From: Rhizobium sp. R711
Lineage (GTDB): Bacteria; Pseudomonadota; Alphaproteobacteria; Rhizobiales; Rhizobiaceae
Assembly: GCF_002211365.1 (NCBI RefSeq)
Contig: NZ_LOKZ01000018.1
Location: 1 to 58,084, forward strand
Length of the DNA: 58,084 bases
Reading direction: 5' to 3'
Part shown: positions 41,768-50,665 of the stretch, piece by piece
Layout of the letters: each line of letters starts with the position of its first letter
Position numbering within the stretch: the stretch's first letter is position 1
Notes under the pieces: model-generated
What the model saw: the letters and a program-made list of their open reading frames with translations, nothing else
Databases searched by the model: none
Told to the model about the DNA's origin: nothing
Made by a program: the position numbers and the translations under genes

Positions 41768-42019
41768 ATGTACGGAAGCTTTTCGATCAGTGGGCGGCCG
41801 CTCGGCGCCGAAGAAATCGCGATGATGCGCAGTCTCCTGAGGGAATACTGCGCCCAACGTCGATGCGACAGACAAGGAGACGTTGCCGAGGAGGCTGCTC
41901 GATACCTGGTCGCTCTGTATCAGAGCGGCTTGAGCACCGAAGAAGAGCTCAGACGGCGCCTTTATGAAAAGCGGAATTGGGGTGGCCAATTGATTTCGGT
42001 AAGGCCACCCAGGGGTTAG
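41768..42019 (+). CDS. Hypothetical small protein
   Basis: An 83-residue frame beginning ATG 41768, 19 bp behind the membrane protein. It is helical and charged (EIAMMRSLLREYCAQRR, AARYLVALYQSGLSTEEELRRRLYEKR), resembling short uncharacterised proteins common in rhizobia. No clear ribosome binding site, but close spacing suggests cotranscription. Function unknown. Confidence 0.5.
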   Translation: MYGSFSISGRPLGAEEIAMMRSLLREYCAQRRCDRQGDVAEEAARYLVALYQSGLSTEEELRRRLYEKRNWGGQLISVRPPRG

Positions 42020-42022
42020 CGA

Positions 42023-42560
42023 CTACCGGAGGGCGTTGGGAAGCAGAAGGACAGGGAAGTCCTGATAGGCAACTGGTCTCAGAAACCTATCGATCGCAAG
42101 CGTACCCACGGAGGTCGATCTTCCGTCGGACGTGGCAGGGAAGGGACCTCCATGGACCATTGCAGGGGAAACCTCCACCCTCGTGCCGAACTCATTTACG
42201 AGCAGTCGCCCTGCAAGCAATTCCAGCTGCGGGATGAAGGATCTTGTGGCATCCTGATCCCCATCATCGATATGGAGCGCGACAGTTAGCTGACCTTCCA
42301 GCGCGTCGACCACTTCATTGAGCTGGGCCAGATCCCTGCACCGAACGATCAGGCCAGCGGCGCCGAACACTTCGTCCTGCAGTTCGTGGTTCGCAAGGAA
42401 AGCCTCGGCCGAAGATTCGAAGAGTGCGGCCGCGCCTTCGTACATAGATCCAGTTTTCCCCGACGCGATGGATCTGACTTCCGGGTGTCGCTCGAGCCAT
42501 GCGCGCCACGGCGCATTGCACTGCTCGACCGACGAGTTCCGACGTTTCCGGGTGCGCTGA
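42023..42560 (-). pseudogene. C-terminal remnant of a ketoglutarate-semialdehyde-type dehydrogenase
   Basis: The frame ending at 42023 reads WLERHPEVRSIASGKTGSMYEG, then HELQDEVFGAAGLIV and HGGPFPATSDGRSTSVGTLA, which resemble the C-terminal part of alpha-ketoglutarate semialdehyde dehydrogenases. The N-terminal and catalytic portions are absent. No start codon or promoter fits. An alternative frame to about 42572 overlaps but shows no better homology. It is a decayed gene fragment between the small proteins and the hydratase. Confidence 0.7.
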
Positions 42561-42624
42561 GTGGGCCTTCACTCGCCCTCGCCCTTATGACCCGCGATGC
42601 AGTGCGATTAGAAAGGCGATGCCG

Positions 42625-43485
42625 TCACCGTCCCTGTGCGGCAGTCTCGCTTGGCAAGCCGCCAACTCCGGTCGACGCAACACGCTGGCCGAGATTCAGC
42701 TCAATGTCTGAGCGCTTCTGCAGTCCCGCTTCCAGAAGCTTCGTCATCCGAGCTCTCGTTGTCGGGCGTTTAGTCGAGATGAAGAACTGATCGAGAGCGG
42801 GTGGAAAGAGGTCGTCACCAGGAAGGGAGGCTTCGTCAATAAAGCGCTTCGCGTCAGTAAGCGCGTCTTTGTCGAAGCCCGCGATCCTCCGGGCGAAGCG
42901 ATCGACGAATGCGTCGAGATCCGCATCGGGAATGGCTCGGTTCACGTACCCGTAACGTTCCGCCAAAGCCCCCGGGAAGTCATCGGCGCCGAGCACCACT
43001 TCGATTGCGCGACCGCGTCCCATCAGGCCCGCCAGCCTCGCCATGGGGTTGCCGCCTGGCACCGCGCCGACGCCGACCTCGAATTGTCCGAGGACTGCCT
43101 TCTCGACGCTTGCGAAGCGAATGTCGCACGACAAGGCGAACTCGCTCCCTGCGCCCCGGGCTCGGCCGCGGATCGATGCTATCGAAACGACTGGAGCTCG
43201 GGACAACCTCACTAGGACGTCGAGCCAGGGGTGCATGCCTGTCGGCCCCTTGGCCATTGCAGCTGTTTGGGCTTTGTCGACCAGCACATCGTAGTGGGCG
43301 AGGAAGAAGTCCGGATCACCGCTTTCGAAAACGATGACCTTGATTTCGGGATTGGTTTCCAATTGCTCGATCAAAGCGGAAAGCTCGGAGATGGTGTCCG
43401 GATCGACGAGGTTGATCGGCGGATTGTTGAATATCGCCCGCGCGAAACCAGGAGCGGGAAAGCTGAGTTCGATTTGCTTGCTCAT
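42625..43485 (-). CDS. Enoyl-CoA hydratase/isomerase-family protein
   Basis: A 286-residue crotonase-fold protein without an export signal. The oxyanion-hole and core regions are FNNPPINLVDPDTISELSAL, APVVSIASIRGRARGAGSEFALS and PGGNPMARLAGLMGRGRA. The paralog at 32298 has the same architecture plus a signal peptide. Start at 43485 follows GAGGTAAT. A regulon box hexamer lies 59 nt upstream. Substrate unknown, likely an enoyl-CoA or related thioester from degradation of an aromatic or aliphatic compound. Confidence 0.9.
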   Translation of the reverse strand: MSKQIELSFPAPGFARAIFNNPPINLVDPDTISELSALIEQLETNPEIKVIVFESGDPDFFLAHYDVLVDKAQTAAMAKGPTGMHPWLDVLVRLSRAPVVSIASIRGRARGAGSEFALSCDIRFASVEKAVLGQFEVGVGAVPGGNPMARLAGLMGRGRAIEVVLGADDFPGALAERYGYVNRAIPDADLDAFVDRFARRIAGFDKDALTDAKRFIDEASLPGDDLFPPALDQFFISTKRPTTRARMTKLLEAGLQKRSDIELNLGQRVASTGVGGLPSETAAQGR

Positions 43486-43542
43486 CCGGATTACCTCTCG
43501 TCGCTGCTAGGCAACCACCTAGCCGTGCCTAAGACTTGAATC

Positions 43543-43562
43543 CTATTGCACAATGGTATCGC
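43543..43562 (-). promoter_or_regulatory. Regulon box and -10 for the enoyl-CoA hydratase gene
   Basis: Minus strand: CGATACC-ATTG-TGCAATAG. TGCAAT (43545-43550) is four bases after ATACC and 59 nt before the start at 43485. A further copy of the core without a recognisable hexamer occurs at 43752-43772. Confidence 0.62.
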
Positions 43563-43592
43563 GCGCTGTGCCCGGGTAACGTGAGCCCGAAC

Positions 43593-43626
43593 GAAGGCCG
43601 CCTCCGGGCGGGTGGAGACGGCCTTC
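43593..43626. repeat. Long imperfect hairpin between the kinase and hydratase genes
   Basis: GAAGGCCGCCTCC and GGAGACGGCCTTC pair with one mismatch across an eight-base loop. It lies in a 300-bp gap and could end the kinase transcript or be a structured leader. No T run. Confidence 0.5.
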
Positions 43627-43786
43627 AGCGGACCAGGAGGATCCGCGCGCTCCGGCGGAGGGGAGGACCCGGGAGCGCTGTCGCTGCATCAGCGTATCGC
43701 CCTAGGAGGAGGCGATGATCGAAGAATAGCTGCCTTCGAGGTGTTGCAAAACCAGACTTAGGTATCGGCTGCCTGGCGCGCTCGCT

Positions 43787-46198
43787 TCACGTCGCCGATC
43801 GGTCAATCGGCTTGCCAAGGCTCGGAAGAGAGAAGGCAACCGTCGCGCCTGGCCCGTCGTTCGGCATCGCCCACATCCGGCCGCCATGATTTTCGATGAT
43901 CGAGCGGCTGATGGAGAGGCCTATACCCATCCCGTTCCGCTTCGTCGTGAAAAAGGGTTCGAACATCTTGTCCGCAGCGTCAGCGGCGATGCCGACGCCC
44001 GCATCCAAGATCGACAAGGTGAGCATGCCCTCGCCCGCCAGCACGGTTCGCACGAGCAGACGGCGAGGTCGCCCCTCGATCTCTGCAATGGCCTCGATCC
44101 CGTTCAGGACCATATTCAGAATGACCTGCTGAAGCTGAATGCGATCGCCGATGACTGACGGCAGCTCTGGCGTCAGCTTGGCCTCCAGGACGATAAATTT
44201 CTCACGCATGTCTCGCGTCGATAACGCAATCACCTCGCGAGCTATCTCATTGAGGTCGATTTCCTCCATTGCTGGAGACTGCCGATTGAACATGGCCCGA
44301 AGTCGCTTGATAACTTCGGTCGCACGCATGGTGTCTCGGATCGTCCGCCGGGCAGTGTCTGTTGCAGAGGCGATGTTCGGCGGATCGAGCGCCAATAGAC
44401 GGACACATGCATTGGCGTTCGCGAGAATGCCCGAAAGTGGTTGGCTCACCTCGTGTGCTATGGAGGTCGTCAGAGCACTAATTGTCATCACGCGGGAGAC
44501 ATATGCGAGTTCTTCTCGCGCCTTTAACAGTGCTTCCTCACCGCGTCGGAGAGCATCTTCAGCTCGTCTTGTCTCGGTGATGTCCTGTACCGTTCCCATG
44601 AACACCGGATGATCGCCGATGTAGTGTGTTGCCCTGGCAAGTCCTCGAATGTATCTGACGGACGCGTCTGTCCTGATGATCCGAAAGACCAAATCGGCAT
44701 CCTCGCCAGCAAACCCTCTCTTCATCTCGAAGTCGAAGAGTTCCAGGTCTTCTGGATGGACCCGCTCCCTGACCGCATCGATGCTTGGCTCGAGCTCAGG
44801 GTCGAGGTCGAATATTCTGTAGAACTCCTCAGACCAGATGTTCTCATCCCGCTGGATATCAGATGTAAAGCTGCCTGTTGAACTAATCCGCTGAGCGGCG
44901 ACGAGCTGCGCCTGGCTCCGCTCGACCTGCGTCTCTCGCCTGACAAGAGCTTCCTCGTGACGCGTCCGGTCTATGGAGATAGCTGCGATATACTTCGCTC
45001 GATCGATTATTCGCTGCTCGCGAGGTTCGAGGTTTCTTTGCTGATGACGTAGGATTGCAAATATCCCGGCGGTGTTCCCATACGGGGACAGAATGGGGAT
45101 GGCCTGGCAGTAATTCAGACCGTTGGCCAACATGATCTCGCCCATCGAAGTCTCACGCTGGTCGCTTTCGGCCAGATTTGCGATCTCGACAGTCCTTTTT
45201 GTCAGAGCGGCCGTGGAGCAGGGGTTGTTGTCCGAAACCACGCTCTTGCCGTCGAAGATCTCCCTGAACTCGCCTGGCAGCCTAGTAACCGCCCCCATTC
45301 GGAAGAGTTTGCGGTCAAGCGAAAGCTCGAGGAAGCCACAAACGAGGTCCGGAACCAGATCCGCGACGACATCGCAAAGCCGTTGAAGAACACTTGCCGA
45401 CGGTGCGCCTCGCGCGATCATTTCGAGTATCTCCATTTCCTGCGCGAGGAGGTGGGAGGATTCCCGACTGTCCTGGACGTCGGTCTGAAGTACGCAATAG
45501 CCCGCCAACTCTCCGTTTTGCGTCCGAATTTGTACGACCTGTGCCTCAAGCCAGCGCAGCGTTCCGTCCGCAGAGAGCGCTTGATATGACACGACAGCTG
45601 GTTCGTTACCGTTCTGCCCCGCCTGCAAATGAAAGGCGATTTCTTTCAGCTTGCTAAGATTGAAGTGGGCTGATCTGTCTTGCACCTGAGCGCCTGATGA
45701 TAAGCCGTACCACCGCCACGCTGCCTGATTTGCAAACTCAAGCTCCAGAGAAGGCGTCAGTAGAAGCGCCTGGAGTGACAGGGAATCTAGGAAACTCCGA
45801 AAGTCACGATCGGCGTTGTCAATCTGGTTGTCGATCCTCTCAAGACGTTCCGTCGCAAGCCAACAGACCTCCCCTCCGAGCCCTTTCATTGCCGAAGCAG
45901 AAAGATTGAACCATTCGAATTGTCCGTCCCGTCGCCGCAAACGGGCGGCGAAGAGTTGAACGCCACCCTTCTGCGCCGGAACGATGAGGAGATGATCGTC
46001 CGGATGCAGAAAGCTTGCCCACTGCCGCGAGCCACCCTGATCGATCACCAAGCCAGTGAAGTCTGTGAAGCGCGAGTTCGCATAGCACAGGGCGCCTGTT
46101 TCGTCCGTTGTCCACACCAGGCCGGGCAGGCTGTTTAAGAGTCGTAGGCCGTCGTTGGACCCAAACGCGATTGCCTCCTCGTCGAGTGAAATTGACAT
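43787..46198 (-). CDS. Sensor histidine kinase with PAS and GAF domains
   Basis: An 803-residue soluble kinase. Order: PAS (about 15-120, LLNSLPGLVWTTDETGALCY), a second PAS (about 130-240, LTPSLELEFANQAAWRWYG), GAF (about 250-410), a third PAS (about 420-530, GSFTSDIQRDENIWSEEF), HisKA with His in TSIAHEVSQPLSGIL, and HATPase with DAGVGIAADAADKMFEPFF and TTKRNGMGIGLSISRSI. ATG 46198 overlaps the transporter stop as TGATG, so it is coupled to the MFS gene and shares its promoter box. A transporter-kinase pairing suggests sensing of the transported compound. Confidence 0.93.
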   Translation of the reverse strand: MSISLDEEAIAFGSNDGLRLLNSLPGLVWTTDETGALCYANSRFTDFTGLVIDQGGSRQWASFLHPDDHLLIVPAQKGGVQLFAARLRRRDGQFEWFNLSASAMKGLGGEVCWLATERLERIDNQIDNADRDFRSFLDSLSLQALLLTPSLELEFANQAAWRWYGLSSGAQVQDRSAHFNLSKLKEIAFHLQAGQNGNEPAVVSYQALSADGTLRWLEAQVVQIRTQNGELAGYCVLQTDVQDSRESSHLLAQEMEILEMIARGAPSASVLQRLCDVVADLVPDLVCGFLELSLDRKLFRMGAVTRLPGEFREIFDGKSVVSDNNPCSTAALTKRTVEIANLAESDQRETSMGEIMLANGLNYCQAIPILSPYGNTAGIFAILRHQQRNLEPREQRIIDRAKYIAAISIDRTRHEEALVRRETQVERSQAQLVAAQRISSTGSFTSDIQRDENIWSEEFYRIFDLDPELEPSIDAVRERVHPEDLELFDFEMKRGFAGEDADLVFRIIRTDASVRYIRGLARATHYIGDHPVFMGTVQDITETRRAEDALRRGEEALLKAREELAYVSRVMTISALTTSIAHEVSQPLSGILANANACVRLLALDPPNIASATDTARRTIRDTMRATEVIKRLRAMFNRQSPAMEEIDLNEIAREVIALSTRDMREKFIVLEAKLTPELPSVIGDRIQLQQVILNMVLNGIEAIAEIEGRPRRLLVRTVLAGEGMLTLSILDAGVGIAADAADKMFEPFFTTKRNGMGIGLSISRSIIENHGGRMWAMPNDGPGATVAFSLPSLGKPIDRSAT

Positions 46199-47523
46199 CA
46201 ACGGTCGTTCCGTTCACTTCGTCGCCCCGCTGTCATGGCAGGAGCCGTCGCTAGTCCGGCGCCGCCGCTGAGGTGAGTCTCGGTCAGCCGTCGCCCAATG
46301 ATGAAGTCCTTCGAGAGAATTGCCGCCAGCGCGCAAGCGAGCATCCATATCGAAGCGGTCAGGGTAAGCGTGATAGAAGTCCAGCCGAGCGTGGCCGAGG
46401 CTAGGATAGTTCCCAATGAAGTCGAAATTTTCAGCACGGAGAAAACCTCAGCCCTCATTTCTGGCGTGACCAGTCTGTTGAGCTGCAATGAGTAGTGGAT
46501 GCCGAGCGATGGGGCGCATATCCCGACAAGCGCGCAGCCGAGTATCGATAGACCGAAGGAATTCTGAAGTATCAGCGCCATGCCGATAATGATCGAGAGG
46601 AACATCGCGGCGACCTGCTGCTTCGAATAGGCTTTGTTGAGCAGACCATTTCCCATGGACCCGACAAGCGACGCCCCACACAGGGTTCCGGTGAATATCG
46701 CGCCGTACTCCGCTTGCAGGTCGAACCCCATCGCAAGCGACACCGCGCCAACTTCGATGCCGCTGATCGCGGCGGAACTGGCACTGGCGCATCCAAGCCA
46801 GAGAAGGACTTCAGGCGTCAGCGATTTGGTTCGGGTTTCCGCCGCTTGCCGCTCTACGTTGCTTCGCGTGGACGGCAAGATCATTGCGGGCACGCCACCG
46901 AGTATTGCGATTGCAGCTATTGAGAATGATGCGGATACCGATCCAAGACTGGCTGCCAAAATCGGGGTGACGAGGAAGGTGAGGTCCGACGCCAGAGCTG
47001 CCAAGGCAAGGGCTCTTGTCATCTGTGATTGCACCACAAGATAGTTTGCGCTGTCACGCAGATAGCCGAAGGCCGCACCTTGGACGACGCCGGCGGCCAC
47101 TGCCGCAGCGATGAAAACTGCGAACGGCGCGCCCACTCCACACGCAATAGCGCAAGCGAACAGTGCTGCCGTCCGAATAAAGATGAGAGCCTTGAAGAAT
47201 GCGATTGAGTTCGCACCCCGCCCCAACCGGGCAATTGGCAAGGCTCCGACAAGTTGCGCGGTTGTCATGGCCGCGAGCGCCGTTGCCCCAGTAGCGGGGT
47301 TCCCTGTGATCGAGAGTGCTGCCAATGCGAAGGCTATCGACGCTCCTGAGCGAGGTGCGCCGAACAAGCCGTAGGCGACCGCCCAGCGGATAGTCTGATG
47401 ACTTTGTAGACCGCCCCAGTTCATTTTTCCGTCAATTCTCGCCGTATCGTCCGCAGATAAACCTTCCCGAGTATTTGCAGCACACGTGATGGGAAGCGCC
47501 TCGCGTCCGGTGACTGGAAGCAT
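46198..47523 (-). CDS. MFS transporter upstream of a kinase
   Basis: A 441-residue MFS protein with about twelve hydrophobic segments (for example SGASIAFALAALSITG, FAVFIAAAVAAGVVQGAAF, LGTILASATLGW). No clear antiporter motif was seen; it resembles small-solute or drug exporters of the enterobactin-exporter type. ATG 47523 was chosen on length; ATG 47424 (MNWGGLQS) is a possible start. It shares an operon with the PAS/GAF kinase, with a box hexamer 53 nt upstream. Substrate unknown. Confidence 0.85.
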   Translation of the reverse strand: MLPVTGREALPITCAANTREGLSADDTARIDGKMNWGGLQSHQTIRWAVAYGLFGAPRSGASIAFALAALSITGNPATGATALAAMTTAQLVGALPIARLGRGANSIAFFKALIFIRTAALFACAIACGVGAPFAVFIAAAVAAGVVQGAAFGYLRDSANYLVVQSQMTRALALAALASDLTFLVTPILAASLGSVSASFSIAAIAILGGVPAMILPSTRSNVERQAAETRTKSLTPEVLLWLGCASASSAAISGIEVGAVSLAMGFDLQAEYGAIFTGTLCGASLVGSMGNGLLNKAYSKQQVAAMFLSIIIGMALILQNSFGLSILGCALVGICAPSLGIHYSLQLNRLVTPEMRAEVFSVLKISTSLGTILASATLGWTSITLTLTASIWMLACALAAILSKDFIIGRRLTETHLSGGAGLATAPAMTAGRRSERNDR

Positions 47524-47576
47524 GGGTGGTACTCACCATCAGGAGGTTGAATTTACCGCAATCTTGCACCAAGCAC

Positions 47577-47594
47577 ACTATACTATGGTATTGC
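47577..47594 (-). promoter_or_regulatory. Regulon box and -10 for the MFS-kinase operon
   Basis: Minus strand: CAATACC-ATAG-TATAGT. TATAGT (47577-47582) is four bases after ATACC and 53 nt before the start at 47523. Confidence 0.62.
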
Positions 47595-47625
47595 CTCTGA
47601 TCTCTGATGGCAGAACTTCGGCCGA

Positions 47626-47646
47626 GCTACACCATGGTGCAATGGA
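47626..47646 (+). promoter_or_regulatory. Orphan plus-strand regulon box without an obvious gene
   Basis: GCTACACC-ATGG-TGCAATGG. TGCAAT (47638-47643) has the same spacing as functional copies, but no plus-strand gene starts before 48319, roughly 680 nt away. It may drive a small RNA, serve as a leftover of a deleted gene, or help the divergent promoter. Confidence 0.45.
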
Positions 47647-47790
47647 CGGCGTCGAGGGCGAGCGACAAGGCCACCGCCGCTTAACCTGGCATATATCCTC
47701 CAGCGGCCTGTGCGCGTCCTGACACAGGACACGTGACACGAACACAGATGTGCACTTCCATCGGGTGTGAACTGATCGTATCTCTCGAGG

Positions 47791-48090
47791 CTACAGCCCC
47801 AGACCTGTCTGCAGTCGCGTCACGAGCTCTCGTATGATCTTTGCCCACATATTGTCGAACATGTTGGCCAGAGCACCAAGCGAGAGGGTAGCACTTGATC
47901 CGAAAAGTATTAGCGACGCAATCGCCGAGTTGGCCTGCGCGCCGGGCGCCATACCACCGCCTCCTTTGCCGAATCCTTCCTTAGAGTCACAGGGAATATT
48001 GGAATTGGCCGCGCAAAGCAGTCGCGAACATATCAGCTGTGTACTCGACGACACGCTGGTCGGCATGGCATGAGGTTCGGAGCCTTCCAT
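47791..48090 (-). CDS. Small Gly-rich protein with one membrane segment
   Basis: A 99-residue frame starting at ATG 48090 with GAGAGGG four bases upstream. It has a Cys-containing N-terminus, a Gly-rich linker (GFGKGGGGMAP), a hydrophobic segment (ANSAIASLILFGSSATLSLGA) and an amphipathic tail. No family recognised. A box-like site without a clear -10 lies at 48150-48168, 59 nt upstream, the right position for co-regulation. Expressed status uncertain. Confidence 0.42.
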   Translation of the reverse strand: MEGSEPHAMPTSVSSSTQLICSRLLCAANSNIPCDSKEGFGKGGGGMAPGAQANSAIASLILFGSSATLSLGALANMFDNMWAKIIRELVTRLQTGLGL

Positions 48091-48149
48091 CGGACCCTCT
48101 CGCAATGAAGCTAATGTTGCGAGTTAAAAGTGGATCAAGCGTGCGACAA

Positions 48150-48168
48150 GTCATCCAATGGTATCGGG
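48150..48168 (-). promoter_or_regulatory. Regulon box (weak -10) for the small Gly-rich protein
   Basis: Minus strand: CCCGATACC-ATTG-GATGAC. The core is intact but the hexamer GATGAC (48150-48155) is poor. Position and strand match a gene start at 48090. Confidence 0.42.
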
Positions 48169-48318
48169 CCAAACGATCTGGCTCCGACAGAACATGTCTT
48201 CGTGTGCGACCCAAAAATGGCCCGCCGACAGGCGAGATAGCATGCTGTGAAATTGCTGGCGCCCGAGCCATAGGATATTGTACGTTTCGGCAATCCAACG
48301 TGCGCAGGGCAACAACCT

Positions 48319-50634
48319 ATGTCGGGGATTTCATCGCAGATGGAGTATGAGATCCTCGTTGCCGAGGCGCTTCTTGATTCCTCGCTCCGCGGATTGGGTG
48401 TCGATTTCGTCGCAGTGGCTCTCCGAAGCCACGCCCAGGATGGCTCTATCGAGCTTCTGCAATGTTCGCCAGATCTCAACGCGAGTGAAATCGAAGCGGG
48501 ATTGAAGCAAGCGGCTCTCGGGAACTCCCGATACGCTGAAAAATTGGACATCGGTGATTTAAGGCTGCCCCTCTTTGTCACGCCGCTAGACCACGATGGG
48601 GTTATCGGCGAGCTGGTCATTGGCGTCTGCCGAAATGGTTTTCCGACTGAGATTGAGCGCCGGATCATTTCCCATGCTGTTCTTCAGGCAAGCGCCGGAT
48701 TTAAGAAAAGGCCTGTGACCCTGCTAGGGGACAGTCGGCCAACTGCCGCGAGAGAGGTGATCCTCACAGAGGTAATAGCTTCGATCCCAGGATTGGCATG
48801 GTCGGCGGGGCCGGACGGATCCGCGCAGTACTTCAATGACCACTATCTGAGGTACGTTGGTCACCATGCGGCGAGCCTTCAAGGTACGGGATGGACAGTC
48901 ACCGTCCACCCCGACGACCTTGATGGACTTGTAGCCGCCTGGATAGAAATGCTTTCCTCCGGACAGGGAGGCGAGGCCGAAGCAAGACTTCGTCGGTTCG
49001 ACGGCGAGTATCGCTGGTTTCTCTTTCGGACCAATCCACTTGTGGATAGTAGCGGTGCCGTCGTTCGCTGGTATGGTCTGAACATAGATATCGAGGAGAG
49101 GAAGCGTGCGGCCGTAGCTTTGCAATCGAGCGAGATCCACCTGCGCCAGCTTACCGAAACCATTCCTCAGGCGCTCTGGAGTGCTACACCTGACGGAGCC
49201 ATCAGATATCTCAACAAGAAGGGCCTGGACTTCATGGGCGTAGAAGCGTCCGATCTTACGGACGGCTTTTGGTGGGCCGAAGGGCTCCATCCAGACCAGG
49301 TTGCCGGGATCATCCGTACGTGGCAGCACTCCGTGGCCACCGGTGAACCCTACAATGTCGAGGTCTTGTACCGCCGCCGCGTGGACGAGGATTACCGCTG
49401 GGTTGATGTCAGGGCGCTTCCTATGTTCGATGATGATGGCAACATCCTCATGTGGTATGGCAGCCTCATCGACATCCATGATCGGAAGGTCGCTCAGGAA
49501 GAGATGGCTTCCAGTGAGAGAAGGCTACAACTGATCATTGACACAATCCCTGGGATGGTTTGGTCTGCGCGGCCCGACGGAGGCGGTAACTTTGCCAACC
49601 GCAATTTCCGGACCTATCTCGGACTTTCAATGGATGAAGCACGGGAGTGGGGATGGGCTTCGGCGGTACACCCGGAGGATCTGCCGGAGTTGACGGCAAC
49701 CTGGCAGGAAATGGCGGAGACCAAGGAGCCCGGGGAGTGCGAGGCGAGACTTCGTCGTTTCGACGGAGAATACCGGTGGTTCATCTGCCGCGGGAATCCG
49801 CTCGTGGATGCTTCTGGCGGCGTTGAGTGGTTCGGCATCAATGTCGATATCCATGACTGGAAGATTGCCCAGGATGATCTGCGCGAGGCCCAGGTGAAAT
49901 TGGCTCATATGACTCGAGTCATGGGCATGGCGCAGCTTACGGCTGCCATTGCACACGAACTCAGCCAGCCACTTTCTGGCATTCTGGTCAACGCTAGCGC
50001 CGGGCTTCACATGCTGAGCAGCGAACCTCCCCAGCTTGAAAGCGCGCGGGAAACTGTCAGGCGGACAATTCGAGATGCAAACCGTGCTTCGGAAGTCACC
50101 GAACGAATTCGCGCTCTCTATAGCAAGAGCGATCCGGTCGTGGAAACAGTGGATCTGAACGCGATTGCTCAGGAGGTGATTGGGTTTGCTCACGGCGACC
50201 TACGGAAAAATGGCGTAAGATTGAGGACACGGTTCGCCGCAGATCTGCCGCTGGTGAGAGGCGATCGCGTGCAATTGCAACAGGTTATCTTTAACTTCAT
50301 CAAGAATGGCGTCGAGGCGATGAACGGCACAGTTGGTCGCTCAAAGGACATGGAGATTGCCACGGTCCGAGAAGACGCAGATCGCGTCCGCTTATCGGTG
50401 AAGGATGCAGGGCCTGTCTTCGATTCTGCCATGTCCGAGAAATTGTTCAGCCCGTTCTTCACGACAAAATCGAATGGCATGGGAGTAGGACTCTCCGTCA
50501 GCCGCGCGATCGTTGAGAGCCATGACGGTCATCTTTGGGCCGAAGCGAACGACCCACATGGCGCAACTTTCGCCTTTTCGATTCCTGTACGAGAGGGTGG
50601 AGACCCTCGGATGGAACCGAACGCCTCGAAGTGA
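48319..50634 (+). CDS. Sensor histidine kinase with GAF-like and three PAS domains
   Basis: A 771-residue soluble kinase. A GAF-like region (about 10-130) precedes PAS1 (about 145-265, SIPGLAWSAGPDGSAQYFND), PAS2 (about 270-385, TIPQALWSATPDGAIRYLN) and PAS3 (about 395-515, TIPGMVWSARPDGGGNFANR). HisKA contains the His in AAIAHELSQPLSGI. The HATPase has N box IFNFIKNGVEAM and G2 TTKSNGMGVGLSVSRAI, but its G1 box reads DAGPV instead of DxGxG, so ATP binding may be changed. No clear start ribosome binding site; ATG 48340 is possible. No complete box upstream. Confidence 0.9.
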   Translation: MSGISSQMEYEILVAEALLDSSLRGLGVDFVAVALRSHAQDGSIELLQCSPDLNASEIEAGLKQAALGNSRYAEKLDIGDLRLPLFVTPLDHDGVIGELVIGVCRNGFPTEIERRIISHAVLQASAGFKKRPVTLLGDSRPTAAREVILTEVIASIPGLAWSAGPDGSAQYFNDHYLRYVGHHAASLQGTGWTVTVHPDDLDGLVAAWIEMLSSGQGGEAEARLRRFDGEYRWFLFRTNPLVDSSGAVVRWYGLNIDIEERKRAAVALQSSEIHLRQLTETIPQALWSATPDGAIRYLNKKGLDFMGVEASDLTDGFWWAEGLHPDQVAGIIRTWQHSVATGEPYNVEVLYRRRVDEDYRWVDVRALPMFDDDGNILMWYGSLIDIHDRKVAQEEMASSERRLQLIIDTIPGMVWSARPDGGGNFANRNFRTYLGLSMDEAREWGWASAVHPEDLPELTATWQEMAETKEPGECEARLRRFDGEYRWFICRGNPLVDASGGVEWFGINVDIHDWKIAQDDLREAQVKLAHMTRVMGMAQLTAAIAHELSQPLSGILVNASAGLHMLSSEPPQLESARETVRRTIRDANRASEVTERIRALYSKSDPVVETVDLNAIAQEVIGFAHGDLRKNGVRLRTRFAADLPLVRGDRVQLQQVIFNFIKNGVEAMNGTVGRSKDMEIATVREDADRVRLSVKDAGPVFDSAMSEKLFSPFFTTKSNGMGVGLSVSRAIVESHDGHLWAEANDPHGATFAFSIPVREGGDPRMEPNASK

Positions 50635-50665
50635 AGCGTTTCGGCGCCGACAGGTCAATCCAGTG

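Noticed and set aside
43752..43772. Additional regulon core (AGACTTAGGTATCGG)
   Set aside because: No -10-like hexamer at the fixed spacing on either strand and no gene start at the usual distance; kept only as a possible auxiliary site.
48278..48300. TACAAT on the minus strand before the fourth kinase
   Set aside because: The core is not ACC-like and the direction is away from the kinase start at 48319.
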